Source of the DNA: Chryseobacterium sp. MA9
Lineage (GTDB): Bacteria; Bacteroidota; Bacteroidia; Flavobacteriales; Weeksellaceae
Assembly: GCF_024399315.1 (NCBI RefSeq)
Contig: NZ_CP075170.1
Location: 1,922,001 to 1,986,000 of the forward strand
Length of the DNA: 64,000 nucleotides
Direction: 5' to 3'
Made by a program: the position numbers and the translations under genes. The notes beneath the pieces are model-generated. The model saw only the letters and a list, made by a program, of their open reading frames with translations. It had not been told where the DNA came from and did not search any database. This document shows positions 43,177-51,699 of the stretch, piece by piece (position 1 is the first letter of the stretch; every line of letters starts with the position of its first letter).

Positions 43177-44295
43177 TTATGTGCTTTTGTGAATATATCT
43201 TGATAGTTTTATACCCAGATCTGTCCATACAATTTTAGGATTACCGTTTCGGGTCAGATGCAGATCGGCTGCATTGATTTCTTCTAAGATACTCTCAATA
43301 TTGGCTCCGCTGATGAATTTTGAAAATCCTGTCCAGTTGAATCCGTTTGCATCTATCTTTTTATATACCAGATTCTCGGACTGATAATTCTGAAGTAATG
43401 CAAGCCTAAAGATTTCCGAACAGTAGTTCAGGAAGTTTTTCTGCTTTTCTCTATTCCATCCTGCAATTTCTCTGGCCCAAAGAATGATACTTCTTAGATA
43501 CTCGGGTTTCTTTTTTACCATAAAGGCATCTCTCACCCACTGCACGAAGAGCTTTTCAAATTCATTGGTTTTATCTCCGGAATTCAGCAGCTTTACAGCA
43601 TCATTAAGATCTCCCTGCGCTTCATGAACAATTTCTTTCACTTTTTCCTCTGAAACAGAAAAGTTTTTTTTGAGATAGTTTTCAATATCTTCATCATGTA
43701 TTCTAGGGATTTCTACAATCTGTGTTCTGGAAAGAATGGTAGGAAGAATATCATTAGTGCTTTCTGCAGTAAGAAGGATAATTGTTTTTGCGGGTGGTTC
43801 TTCTAAAAATTTCAAAAATTTGTTTGAAGCCGCAATATTCATTTTATCAGCCCTCCAGACAATAAGGATTTTGGTTCCCCCTTCAAAGCTTTTTAAAGAA
43901 AACTTCTGGTTCTGGTCATCAATTTCATCTGCTGAAATAAACAGCTGTTTGTTTTCAGACTCTAAAAAAGCGGTCCAGTCATCATAACTTGCATAAGGAG
44001 AAGCCATGATCATTTCTCTGAATTCATCAAATTTATTCTTGCTTAAAGAGTTTCTATTGTCTGTAAAAACAGGAAAGCTGAAATGCAGATCCAGGTGATT
44101 GAGATGTTCTACTTTCGCCGCAGCATGTTCATTTTCACGATTTAGAATCTCTTTTGCATAGGCCAAAACCATGGGTAATGTTCCGTATCCCTCTTTTCCT
44201 ACAAAAAGTTGGGCATGGCTCACTCTGTTTTCGGCAATGCTTTCTCTAAGAAGTTTTTTCAGATTCGTCTGTCCGGCGATGTTCTCCCAATTCAT
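43177..44295 (-). CDS. holB: DNA polymerase III subunit delta'
   Basis: Clamp-loader delta' subunit of 372 residues. AAA+ fold beginning MNWENIAGQTNLKKLLRESI, with SHAQLFVGKEGYGTLPMVLA where active loaders have a P-loop (here GKEGYGTLP lacks the GK-T/S motif, as expected for the non-ATPase delta'). EEPPAKTIILLTAES and LSRTQIVEIPR are the conserved middle region. Length and domain layout are normal. Single gene with its own terminator. Confidence 0.9.
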   Translation of the reverse strand: MNWENIAGQTNLKKLLRESIAENRVSHAQLFVGKEGYGTLPMVLAYAKEILNRENEHAAAKVEHLNHLDLHFSFPVFTDNRNSLSKNKFDEFREMIMASPYASYDDWTAFLESENKQLFISADEIDDQNQKFSLKSFEGGTKILIVWRADKMNIAASNKFLKFLEEPPAKTIILLTAESTNDILPTILSRTQIVEIPRIHDEDIENYLKKNFSVSEEKVKEIVHEAQGDLNDAVKLLNSGDKTNEFEKLFVQWVRDAFMVKKKPEYLRSIILWAREIAGWNREKQKNFLNYCSEIFRLALLQNYQSENLVYKKIDANGFNWTGFSKFISGANIESILEEINAADLHLTRNGNPKIVWTDLGIKLSRYIHKST

Positions 44296-44544
44296 GTTTC
44301 AAAGATAAAAAATCTTATTTCAATTTATAAAATTAAGTCTGCTTAAAATGTATAAAACTATAGATTCCAAATTTCAAAAGAGTAACATTCCTATTCTATT
44401 ATAGGAAATATCAATAGAACAATTAGAATAAAACTTAAAATTTAATTTTACACAATTTAATTTTAAGCAATAAATTTACGGAGTGAAATTTTTCGTAAAT
44501 TCATTACTATTTCACACCAATTTCAAATATTAAATCTTAAACCA

Positions 44545-45864
44545 ATGGATACAAACCTGGAGCAAAAAATCAAAGGAATATTTCAACAGCAGAAAGCCTT
44601 TTTCAAAACCAATCAAACAAAAGATATTGAATTCAGAAAAGCACAATTAAGAAAATTCCGTGAAGTTTTTTTACATCATACGGATGATCTTTGTGAAGCT
44701 TTATCTATTGACCTGGGGAAAAGCAGAAAGGAAGCAGAGTATGTGGAAATTCAAATTGTCATCAGTGAGCTGGATTACTTACTGGAAAATATTGATGAAT
44801 GGGCAAAACCTACATCTGTACCTTCAAAACCACATCCATCGGGAGCTGAAGTTCAAAGTAAAATAACCTATCAGCCATATGGAGTTACTTATATTATCGG
44901 ACCTTTCAACTACCCTGTTCAATTAACATTCAGTCCTCTTATCGGCGCTTTAATCTCAGGAAACACTGCCATCATAAAACCATCTGAAAATACACCGCAT
45001 GTTGCCCAGGTTCTTGAAGATATTGTAAAAGAATCTTTTGATGAATCTTATGTATCAGTTGTTCAGGGAGCTATTGAGGAAAATACCTTACTATTAAGCC
45101 TGTCTTTTGATTATATTTTCTTTACAGGAAGTCCAAACGTTGGCAAAATTGCCATGAAAGCCGCTGCAGAACAATTAATTCCGGTGACTCTGGAGCTTGG
45201 AGGAAAATCACCAACGATTATTCATAAAGATGCAGATCTGGATAAAGCAGTAGCAAGAATATCTTACGGAAAATGGATTAATTGCGGGCAAACATGTGTT
45301 GCTCCGGACTATATTTATATTCATGAATCTATAAAAGATGAATTTATTGAAAAGTTTAAAGCTCATTTAAACACCACTTATGACGGTCAGTCATTAGGAA
45401 AAATCGGGAAAATTGTGAGCCAAAATCAAATTAAACATCTTGCAGGTTATTTGGAAGCATCTCCGGAAAAAGTGATCTACGGAGGAAATTATGATCTTGA
45501 AACGCGTCATTTTGAAGCTACTTTAATGGATAATATCACCTGGAATGATCAGGTAATGCAACAGGAGATCTTCGGCCCTATCCTTCCTATTATGACGTAT
45601 AATGATATTGAAGAAGCTTTGGAGGAAATCAATAACCGTCCAAAACCTTTAGCACTATACGTTTTCACAGAAGATCAGAACTTGGCTGATTATGTTTTGA
45701 ACCATACCACAAGCGGAGATGCTGAAATCAACAGTGCCATTATCCACGTGGGTTCACATTATTTACCCTTTGGAGGAGTAGGAACTTCAGGAATGGGTAA
45801 ATATCATGGGAAATTCAGCTTTGAATGTTTTAGCCACAGCCGTTCTGTTCTTCAGGTAAAATAA
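44545..45864 (+). CDS. Aldehyde dehydrogenase (class 3-like)
   Basis: NAD(P)-dependent aldehyde dehydrogenase of 439 residues, short like class 3/YwdH enzymes. ITYQPYGVTYIIGPFNYPVQ is the substrate/cofactor entry. The Rossmann loop is FTGSPNVGKI. The general base Glu lies in ELGGKSPTII and the nucleophile Cys251 in NCGQTCVAPDY. The C-terminus FGGVGTSGMGKYHGKFSFEC is typical. Monocistronic with its own hairpin terminator. The substrate may be fatty aldehydes (inference by class). Confidence 0.93.
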   Translation: MDTNLEQKIKGIFQQQKAFFKTNQTKDIEFRKAQLRKFREVFLHHTDDLCEALSIDLGKSRKEAEYVEIQIVISELDYLLENIDEWAKPTSVPSKPHPSGAEVQSKITYQPYGVTYIIGPFNYPVQLTFSPLIGALISGNTAIIKPSENTPHVAQVLEDIVKESFDESYVSVVQGAIEENTLLLSLSFDYIFFTGSPNVGKIAMKAAAEQLIPVTLELGGKSPTIIHKDADLDKAVARISYGKWINCGQTCVAPDYIYIHESIKDEFIEKFKAHLNTTYDGQSLGKIGKIVSQNQIKHLAGYLEASPEKVIYGGNYDLETRHFEATLMDNITWNDQVMQQEIFGPILPIMTYNDIEEALEEINNRPKPLALYVFTEDQNLADYVLNHTTSGDAEINSAIIHVGSHYLPFGGVGTSGMGKYHGKFSFECFSHSRSVLQVK

Positions 45865-45890
45865 TAACAAGATATACTTCATATAAAACC

Positions 45891-45920
45891 AAGACTGTTC
45901 ATCATAGGACAGTCTTTTTT
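45891..45920 (+). terminator. Terminator of the aldehyde dehydrogenase gene
   Basis: AAGACTGT / ACAGTCTT with a 10-base loop, followed by six T, 27 bases after the stop. Confidence 0.8.
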
Positions 45921-46059
45921 GTAAAACAGAATTGATATTTTTATTACAGAAAAAATGCATTTTTCTTTTAAAGAAAAGCCCTTAACAAACTTTAACCACA
46001 TATAATTTTTACAATTCATTAATATTTAAGATATTTGCGCATTATTTTAAAAATAAAGA

Positions 46060-47367
46060 ATGAAAAAAATCTTTGTAGTATCATTCATATCAGTTGGATA
46101 TTTTCTTAATGCACAGAGTTTAAGTAACTCTCCTTATGCAACTTATGGAATTGGGGATGTGAAATATGATAATACGATCGAGACTACTTCTATGGGAGGT
46201 ATATCAACTGCTTTTATAAGTGATTTTACCAGTAGTTTCAATTTTGCCAACCCAGCAAATAACGCCAATTTTGAACTTACGAGTATCAGGCTGGAAGCTA
46301 CCAATGAAAACAATTATTTCAAATCGAACTATAACGATATGAAATCTACAAAGCATTCTACGTATCTTTCCAATATTTCGCTTGCATTTCCGTTATCTCC
46401 AAAAGTAAAAATGGGGATCTCTTATCAGCCATACAGTTCTAAAAGTTACGATATCGTAAATGAACAATTCGCTGCAGATGGAACTCCAATGTATAAAAAT
46501 AACTTTAAAGGAAGCGGAACGCTGAATGCGGCACAGGTTGCAGTTTCTTATAAAATTAATCAGGAACTTTCTGTGGGAGCAAGAGCTAATCTTTATTTTG
46601 GTGACCTTAATGACCTGAATGAATTCCGTGCATACAACCCTGCTACAGGCAGTTATGCTGGTGAATATGTTAATGGTTATCAAACTAAAAACAGAGTCAG
46701 AAACTTTAATTTTACACTTGGTACAAGCTATCAGACTTTAAATACCCGTACTGATAAGAAGTTCACAGTGGGAGCTACTGCTACTTTTGGCAACACCAGT
46801 AATATGACTACTGAGTATATCAACAGTACCTACAGATATGCTGATGCTCAGGAAACCACTAAGGTATATGAAACAATCATAGAGCAGCAGGAAACAAAAT
46901 CTAAAAACCTTCTTCCATTACAGGCATCCGTAGGGGTTGGATATGGAAGTGAAAACCATTGGTTCCTATCAGGACAGGTGGATTATAAAAAAGGAGAAGA
47001 TATCTCTTATTTTGGTAAAACTTTCGACTTTCAGGATACTTACAGAGTTTCTGCCGGTGGATGGTACCTTCCTAACTATAATAACTTCAGAAACTATTTT
47101 TCAAGGGTAATCTACAGATATGGAGCTTTCTATGAAAGAGGAAACCTTAAACTGGAAGGGACAAGCATCAACAAATTCGGTATTTCTGCCGGCGTAATGC
47201 TTCCATTCAAAACAAGTAGTATCACAAGAATGAGTGGTCTTGAAATAGGTCTGGAAGTAGGTAAAAGAGGAACTCTTAAAAACAATCTGATCAACCAGAA
47301 TTTCATTAACCTGAAAATCGGCTTTAATTTTGCTGATAAATGGTTCAGAAAGACTCTTTATAACTAG
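46060..47367 (+). CDS. Outer membrane beta-barrel protein upstream of lptC
   Basis: Outer-membrane protein of 435 residues. Signal peptide (about 1-19, MKKIFVVSFISVGYFLNAQS), then a barrel-like body with many aromatic-glycine strands (SPYATYGIGDVKYDN, GISYQPYSSKSYDI, LSVGARANLYFGDLN, LEIGLEVGKRGTLKNN). It recalls the FadL-like outer membrane proteins of Bacteroidota. It precedes lptC by one base, so a tie to envelope assembly is suggested, but the ligand is not known. Confidence 0.8.
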   Translation: MKKIFVVSFISVGYFLNAQSLSNSPYATYGIGDVKYDNTIETTSMGGISTAFISDFTSSFNFANPANNANFELTSIRLEATNENNYFKSNYNDMKSTKHSTYLSNISLAFPLSPKVKMGISYQPYSSKSYDIVNEQFAADGTPMYKNNFKGSGTLNAAQVAVSYKINQELSVGARANLYFGDLNDLNEFRAYNPATGSYAGEYVNGYQTKNRVRNFNFTLGTSYQTLNTRTDKKFTVGATATFGNTSNMTTEYINSTYRYADAQETTKVYETIIEQQETKSKNLLPLQASVGVGYGSENHWFLSGQVDYKKGEDISYFGKTFDFQDTYRVSAGGWYLPNYNNFRNYFSRVIYRYGAFYERGNLKLEGTSINKFGISAGVMLPFKTSSITRMSGLEIGLEVGKRGTLKNNLINQNFINLKIGFNFADKWFRKTLYN

Positions 47368-47368
47368 A

Positions 47369-47959
47369 ATGAATTTTTCAAAAAAAATATCATATAAAAA
47401 TATAGCATGCCTTTTTAGTTGTGCTATATTTTTTATATTGACATCCTGTGAAGAAGATCTTACCAAAAGAAATGGCAGCCAAAGCAAAAATTTCCCTTCA
47501 CAGATTATCAACAACGCCAATATTATACAGCGTGATTCCGGCTTTGTCACTTTAAAAGCCAAAGCACCCATCATTGAAAAGTATGAGCTGATTGACAGCC
47601 CTTATGTAGTAGCCAGAAAAGGAATTGACATTGAGTTTTTTGATAAAAAGAAACCTAAAGTTCCGGGAAGGATTACAGCTAAATACGCCCGTATTTTTGA
47701 ATATAAAAAATTCTACGAAGCCAAAGGTGACGTAAGAATAAAAACCAATGAAGGGCAGAGATTTGCAATGCAGAGTATTTATTGGGATCAAAGAAAGAAC
47801 AGAATCTATACTAAAGATACAGTATATGTGACCATGGAAGACGGCTCTACACTGGTAGGGGCCAATGGGATGACTGCAAAAGATGATTTTTCAGAATATA
47901 CTTTCTATAACAACTCAGGAGATTTCAGTTCAAAGAGAATTTCTGAGAATAAAAAATAA
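47369..47959 (+). CDS. lptC: LPS export protein LptC (lipoprotein form)
   Basis: LptC-family protein of 196 residues. ATG at 47369 (MNFSKKISYKNI), one base after the previous stop; an in-frame TTG at 47330 lies inside the preceding gene and is rejected. The N-terminus has a lipobox (FFILTSC, Cys27) instead of the plain membrane helix of E. coli LptC. The beta-jellyroll has typical repeats (ITAKYARIFEYKKFYEAKGD, QSIYWDQRKNRIYTKDTVYV). It carries lipopolysaccharide across the periplasm. Confidence 0.88.
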   Translation: MNFSKKISYKNIACLFSCAIFFILTSCEEDLTKRNGSQSKNFPSQIINNANIIQRDSGFVTLKAKAPIIEKYELIDSPYVVARKGIDIEFFDKKKPKVPGRITAKYARIFEYKKFYEAKGDVRIKTNEGQRFAMQSIYWDQRKNRIYTKDTVYVTMEDGSTLVGANGMTAKDDFSEYTFYNNSGDFSSKRISENKK

Positions 47960-47970
47960 TCCAAAAAATA

Positions 47971-49014
47971 ATGAAAGCTCTGGCTATTGGACTTATGTCC
48001 GGGACAAGTCTGGACGGTTTGGATATCTGTCTTGCAGAATTTGAAAAACAAGACAAATGGTCTTTTCAAATCCTGAAAGCCGAAACAATCCCCTATGCTG
48101 AGGATTGGGAAAATAAACTTAGACGCTCCATTCATCTTTCTGCTGAAGATTTACTGGAACTGAATTCAGAATATGGTTTTTACCTTGGTCGGCAGGTTAA
48201 AGAATTCATTCATAAGCATCAGCTCGAAAATATCAGTCTGATTGCATCTCATGGTCATACAATTTTCCATCAGCCTAAGCGAAAATTTACACTTCAGATA
48301 GGTGATGGCAGAGCAATAAAACTGGAAACCGGATTACCCGTTATCTATGATTTCAGAAGTCAGGATGTCCTGATGAAAGGAAATGGAGCCCCATTGGTTC
48401 CTATAGGTGATGAATTACTTTTTTCAGAATACAACGCCTGCTTAAACCTTGGCGGATTTTCCAATATTTCTTTACAGTCAGACGGAAAAAGAATTGCGTT
48501 TGATATAGCCCCGGTTAATATTGTATTGAATCATCTGGCCCAACACATCAACAAAAGTTTTGATGAAAACGGAGAGCTTGCTCAAAAAGGAAAAATCAAT
48601 GAAGCTTTACTGAACGATCTTAATGCTTTAGATTTCTACCAGAATTCACATCCAAAATCTTTGGGAATTGAATGGTGCCATGAACATATATTTCCAGCTC
48701 TTAAAAATATTGAAATCTTAGATGCCCTGGCAACTTTTACAGAGCATACCGCCCAGCAGATCGCCAATGTTATCAATAAAAATAATATAAAAGACATTCT
48801 TATCACCGGAGGAGGTGCTTACAATTTATTCTTAATTGAAAAAATAAGATCAAAAACACAAGCTGAAGTGATTATCCCTAAAAAAGAGATTATCGATTAT
48901 AAGGAAGCTCTTATCTTCGCTTTTATGGGAGTTTTAAAGATAAATAATGAAGTGAACGTGCTTTCTTCTGCTACAGGAAGTTCTTCTGACCACTGTTCAG
49001 GAGTCATAGTATAA
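47971..49014 (+). CDS. anmK: Anhydro-N-acetylmuramic acid kinase
   Basis: Cytoplasmic sugar kinase of 347 residues that phosphorylates and opens anhydro-MurNAc in peptidoglycan recycling. Hallmarks: LMSGTSLDGLDICLAEF at the N-terminus (phosphate-1), ASHGHTIFHQP (near 91-101), LNLGGFSNIS (phosphate-2), and ITGGGAYN near residue 278. It begins 11 bases after lptC and may share its mRNA. Terminator after the stop. Confidence 0.95.
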   Translation: MKALAIGLMSGTSLDGLDICLAEFEKQDKWSFQILKAETIPYAEDWENKLRRSIHLSAEDLLELNSEYGFYLGRQVKEFIHKHQLENISLIASHGHTIFHQPKRKFTLQIGDGRAIKLETGLPVIYDFRSQDVLMKGNGAPLVPIGDELLFSEYNACLNLGGFSNISLQSDGKRIAFDIAPVNIVLNHLAQHINKSFDENGELAQKGKINEALLNDLNALDFYQNSHPKSLGIEWCHEHIFPALKNIEILDALATFTEHTAQQIANVINKNNIKDILITGGGAYNLFLIEKIRSKTQAEVIIPKKEIIDYKEALIFAFMGVLKINNEVNVLSSATGSSSDHCSGVIV

Positions 49015-49034
49015 AATAAGTACCACATCAAAAT

Positions 49035-49062
49035 AAAAAAACCTTCAAATGAAGGTTTTTTT
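49035..49062. terminator. Bidirectional terminator between anmK and the SRPBCC gene
   Basis: AAAAAACCTTC / GAAGGTTTTTTT with loop AAAT, placed between converging genes. Confidence 0.85.
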
Positions 49063-49063
49063 A

Positions 49064-49453
49064 TTATTTATAGGCTTCGATTTTATCGGTAAGCGTATTG
49101 ATAAAGTTCTGTAATGGTTTTTCTACCATCATTTTGATGAATGGGTTAAATTTCCCCTCAAATAACATCTGAACTTCAGTCTGGTTGTCATTAATCGGGT
49201 TTAAGGTTGCCGTTAAGGTGAAGTCCAAACTTGAACTTGCGGATCTTAAAACAGCCTTTTGGTCATCCACTTCATCTATTTTTAACGCAATTTCCGGCAT
49301 TCCCTGTAATCCGAATTTAAATCCGTTATCTCTTGTTTCAAATTTTTGAAGACCATCCGGCATAAAATCTTTGTAATTTTCAGGTGATTTCAGCAACTCG
49401 GTAAGTTCTTTAGATGATTTATTGACAATAATCTTTCGTCCTTCTAAATTCAT
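49064..49453 (-). CDS. SRPBCC family (START-like) protein
   Basis: Cytoplasmic protein of 129 residues with the helix-grip fold pattern: N-terminal strand MNLEGRKIIVNKSSKELTEL, central strands with SSLDFTLTATLNPINDNQTE, and a long C-terminal helix (VEKPLQNFINTLTDKIEAYK). Such domains bind hydrophobic ligands or act on polyketides, but no function can be read. Divergent from the NUDIX gene with only 36 bases between the start codons. Confidence 0.8.
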   Translation of the reverse strand: MNLEGRKIIVNKSSKELTELLKSPENYKDFMPDGLQKFETRDNGFKFGLQGMPEIALKIDEVDDQKAVLRSASSSLDFTLTATLNPINDNQTEVQMLFEGKFNPFIKMMVEKPLQNFINTLTDKIEAYK

Positions 49454-49489
49454 TTTTTATTTTTGTATTTAAATTCTTAACTATTACAA

Positions 49490-50098
49490 ATGTATAAAGT
49501 TTTTGTCAACGAAAAAAAATTATTGATATCTAAGCATCCGGAAGAGCTGGAAAAAAAGCTTGGATATGAAAATCATACAACTTTAGAGATCGCTTTGGAT
49601 CTTCTGGAGAATACTTCTGTGCAGGAACTTAACGTATATGGAGAGAATTTGGATGAAATATGGCAGGAATTTCAAAAGCTTTTCAGGATCATAGAAGCAG
49701 CGGGAGGCCTTGTTAGTAACCCTGAAGGGAAAGTTCTTTTTATTAAAAGACTCGGCAAATGGGATCTTCCGAAGGGTAAAATGGAAAAAGGAGAATCCAG
49801 AGAGGAGTCTGCGGTACGGGAAATAGAAGAAGAAACCGGCCTGAGTGATGTTGAACTCGTAAAATTCATCAATACCACCTACCATATCTATATAGAAAGA
49901 AATGGAGAGAAAATCCTAAAATGTACCCATTGGTTTGAAATGAACTTTGACGGAGAAGATAGTTCCAAGCCGCAAATAGAAGAAGGCATTACTGAAGTTG
50001 CCTGGAAAACGATATCAGAAATTGAGCATGAAGTTTTCCCAAGTACCTTCAAAAATATTATATTGATCGTACAGGAATTCTGGGATTCGAAGAAATAA
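49490..50098 (+). CDS. NUDIX hydrolase
   Basis: Nucleoside-diphosphate-linked hydrolase of 202 residues. The first 65 residues form an extra N-terminal domain. The NUDIX domain starts near residue 70 (AAGGLVSNPEGKVLFIKRLG) and carries the box G-K-M-E-K-G-E-S...REIEEETGL (about 93-118), whose REIEEE holds the Mg ligands. The KWDLPKGKMEKGE segment resembles Ap4A/diadenosine polyphosphate hydrolases and MutT-like enzymes, but the substrate is unknown. A repeat element follows at 50106. Confidence 0.92.
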   Translation: MYKVFVNEKKLLISKHPEELEKKLGYENHTTLEIALDLLENTSVQELNVYGENLDEIWQEFQKLFRIIEAAGGLVSNPEGKVLFIKRLGKWDLPKGKMEKGESREESAVREIEEETGLSDVELVKFINTTYHIYIERNGEKILKCTHWFEMNFDGEDSSKPQIEEGITEVAWKTISEIEHEVFPSTFKNIILIVQEFWDSKK

Positions 50099-50105
50099 TT
50101 GGCTA

Positions 50106-50268
50106 AGGCTGGAAGTTGGAAGAAGAGTGAAGCTGGAAGTTACTATCCGGCCAATCAGCTTCTTTCGGTGATCATTTAACAATGAAAATTTGTAAAGTTG
50201 AATAAAAAAGAGAATGATTCTTTGTCTGCCATCAGGAACTTCCCTCTCCTAGCCTCCAGCTTTCTTCC
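50106..50268. repeat. Dispersed GGAAGCTGG palindromic element
   Basis: Left arm GGCTGGAAGTTGGAAGAAG, GTGAAGCTGGAAG and TTACTATCCG (50140-50149); right arm GGAACTTCCCTCTCC, CCTCCAGCTTTCTTCC. Arms are about 110 bases apart. Related to the elements at 62617-62765 (same TTACTATCCG, same orientation) and to the tandem array at 8430. Confidence 0.7.
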
Positions 50269-50272
50269 TATA

Positions 50273-51544
50273 TTACACAAAATCGATCAGCTTCTCAAGA
50301 GCAATTCCCCTGGAACCTTTCAATAATATATTTTCAGATTGAATTTTGTTCTGTTTTAAATATTCTATTAGTGCTGCTGTATTTTCAAAAGCAAGATCTG
50401 AAGAATTAACCTCTTTAAAATGTTTTCCTACAGTGATAATTTCATTGAAATTAAGATCCTGAGCCAGTTTTAAGATGTTCTGATGTTCTTTCTCACTTTC
50501 ATCACCCAATTCCAGCATATCTCCGATAATAATGGTTTTACTGCCTTCAAAACTGATAAAGTTATTCAACGAAGCCGTCATAGAGCTTGGGTTTGCATTA
50601 TAAGTATCCAGAACCAGAGTCCTCTCCTCTTTTTTTACAACCTGTGATCTCATATTGGTAGGTGTATACAATTCCAGAGCATGTTTTATTTTTTCAAAAC
50701 TGATTCCGAAATGAAGCCCCAGGCTTGCCGCTGCACAAAGATTAGTAAAATTATATTCCCCAGTCAGTTTTGAAACTGCTTTTACTCCCTGATATGTCAA
50801 TCCTACAAAATGTTCTGCGGAAAAAGATTCAAAATTGTAATCTGATGTCACTTTTCCAAAAGTAATCTTAGGTGAATAGTTTTCAGTTTTCTCAGTCTGG
50901 ATAGGATCATTTTCATTAACAAGAATAGTTCTGTTATTGTTTTTAAGATAGTCATAAAGCTCAGACTTTCCTTTAATCACACCTTCAAAACCTCCGAATC
51001 CTTCTAAATGGGCTTTCCCAAAATTGGTTATATATCCAAAATCAGGTTGAGCAATGGTACACAGGAATTCAATTTCTTTCTGATGATTAGCTCCCATTTC
51101 AATCACGGCCATTTCATGTTCCGGTTTAATGGAAAGGATTGTTAAAGGAACTCCGATGTGGTTATTCAGATTTCCAAATGTATACTGCACATGGTATTTT
51201 TCTGAAAGAACAGCATGAATCAATTCTTTGGTAGTCGTCTTCCCATTACTTCCTGTAAGCCCGATAAAAGGAATGGTAAGTTTACTTCTGTGATAGATAG
51301 ACAGCTGCTGTAAAAACTCAAGGGTAGACGGAACATAGAAAATATTTTTATCTCTGTTTTCGAATTCCGGAAGTTCAACAATTACGGCCAAAGCTCCATC
51401 ATCTATGGCTTTTTCCGCCAATGTAGCTGCATTGAAATTCTCACCGGAAAAGGCAAAGAAAATATCATTCTCTGCTATTTTTCTGCTATCAATAGTCACT
51501 TTTGCAGCCTGCAGAAATAAAGGATAAAACTGTTCTATATTCAT
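50273..51544 (-). CDS. murF: UDP-N-acetylmuramoyl-tripeptide--D-alanyl-D-alanine ligase
   Basis: Mur ligase of 423 residues that adds D-Ala-D-Ala to the peptidoglycan precursor. P-loop GLTGSNGKTTTKELIHAVL (about 100-118), the substrate-binding GNLNNHIGVPLTIL, EMGANHQKEIEFL and GITNFGKAH-like segment (YITNFGKAHLEGF), and the C-terminal DTYNANPSSMTASL (ribose/Mg motif). Located 156 bases downstream of gldJ, in the same direction, as in F. johnsoniae. Confidence 0.95.
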   Translation of the reverse strand: MNIEQFYPLFLQAAKVTIDSRKIAENDIFFAFSGENFNAATLAEKAIDDGALAVIVELPEFENRDKNIFYVPSTLEFLQQLSIYHRSKLTIPFIGLTGSNGKTTTKELIHAVLSEKYHVQYTFGNLNNHIGVPLTILSIKPEHEMAVIEMGANHQKEIEFLCTIAQPDFGYITNFGKAHLEGFGGFEGVIKGKSELYDYLKNNNRTILVNENDPIQTEKTENYSPKITFGKVTSDYNFESFSAEHFVGLTYQGVKAVSKLTGEYNFTNLCAAASLGLHFGISFEKIKHALELYTPTNMRSQVVKKEERTLVLDTYNANPSSMTASLNNFISFEGSKTIIIGDMLELGDESEKEHQNILKLAQDLNFNEIITVGKHFKEVNSSDLAFENTAALIEYLKQNKIQSENILLKGSRGIALEKLIDFV

Positions 51545-51646
51545 GTGGAAATATATATTTTTTTTTAAAAGAGGTCACACGCAATCGCCAAATCTATATG
51601 AGTATTTTAGACTTTTTAACCGGTGCGATTTCATGATCCAAAAATA

Positions 51647-51678
51647 AAAAAACCTTCCGAAAGTTCGGAAGGTTTTTT
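51647..51678 (-). terminator. Terminator of gldJ
   Basis: Perfect 15-bp stem AAAAAACCTTCCGAA / TTCGGAAGGTTTTTT with a 2-base loop, 22 bases after the gldJ stop on the minus strand. It separates gldJ from murF, though some readthrough is possible. Confidence 0.9.
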
Positions 51679-51699
51679 ATAAGTATTTTTTGATAAATA

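Noticed and set aside
44155..44250. Missing Walker A in the clamp-loader gene taken as a defect
   Set aside because: The delta' subunit family naturally lacks a functional P-loop, so the protein is normal.
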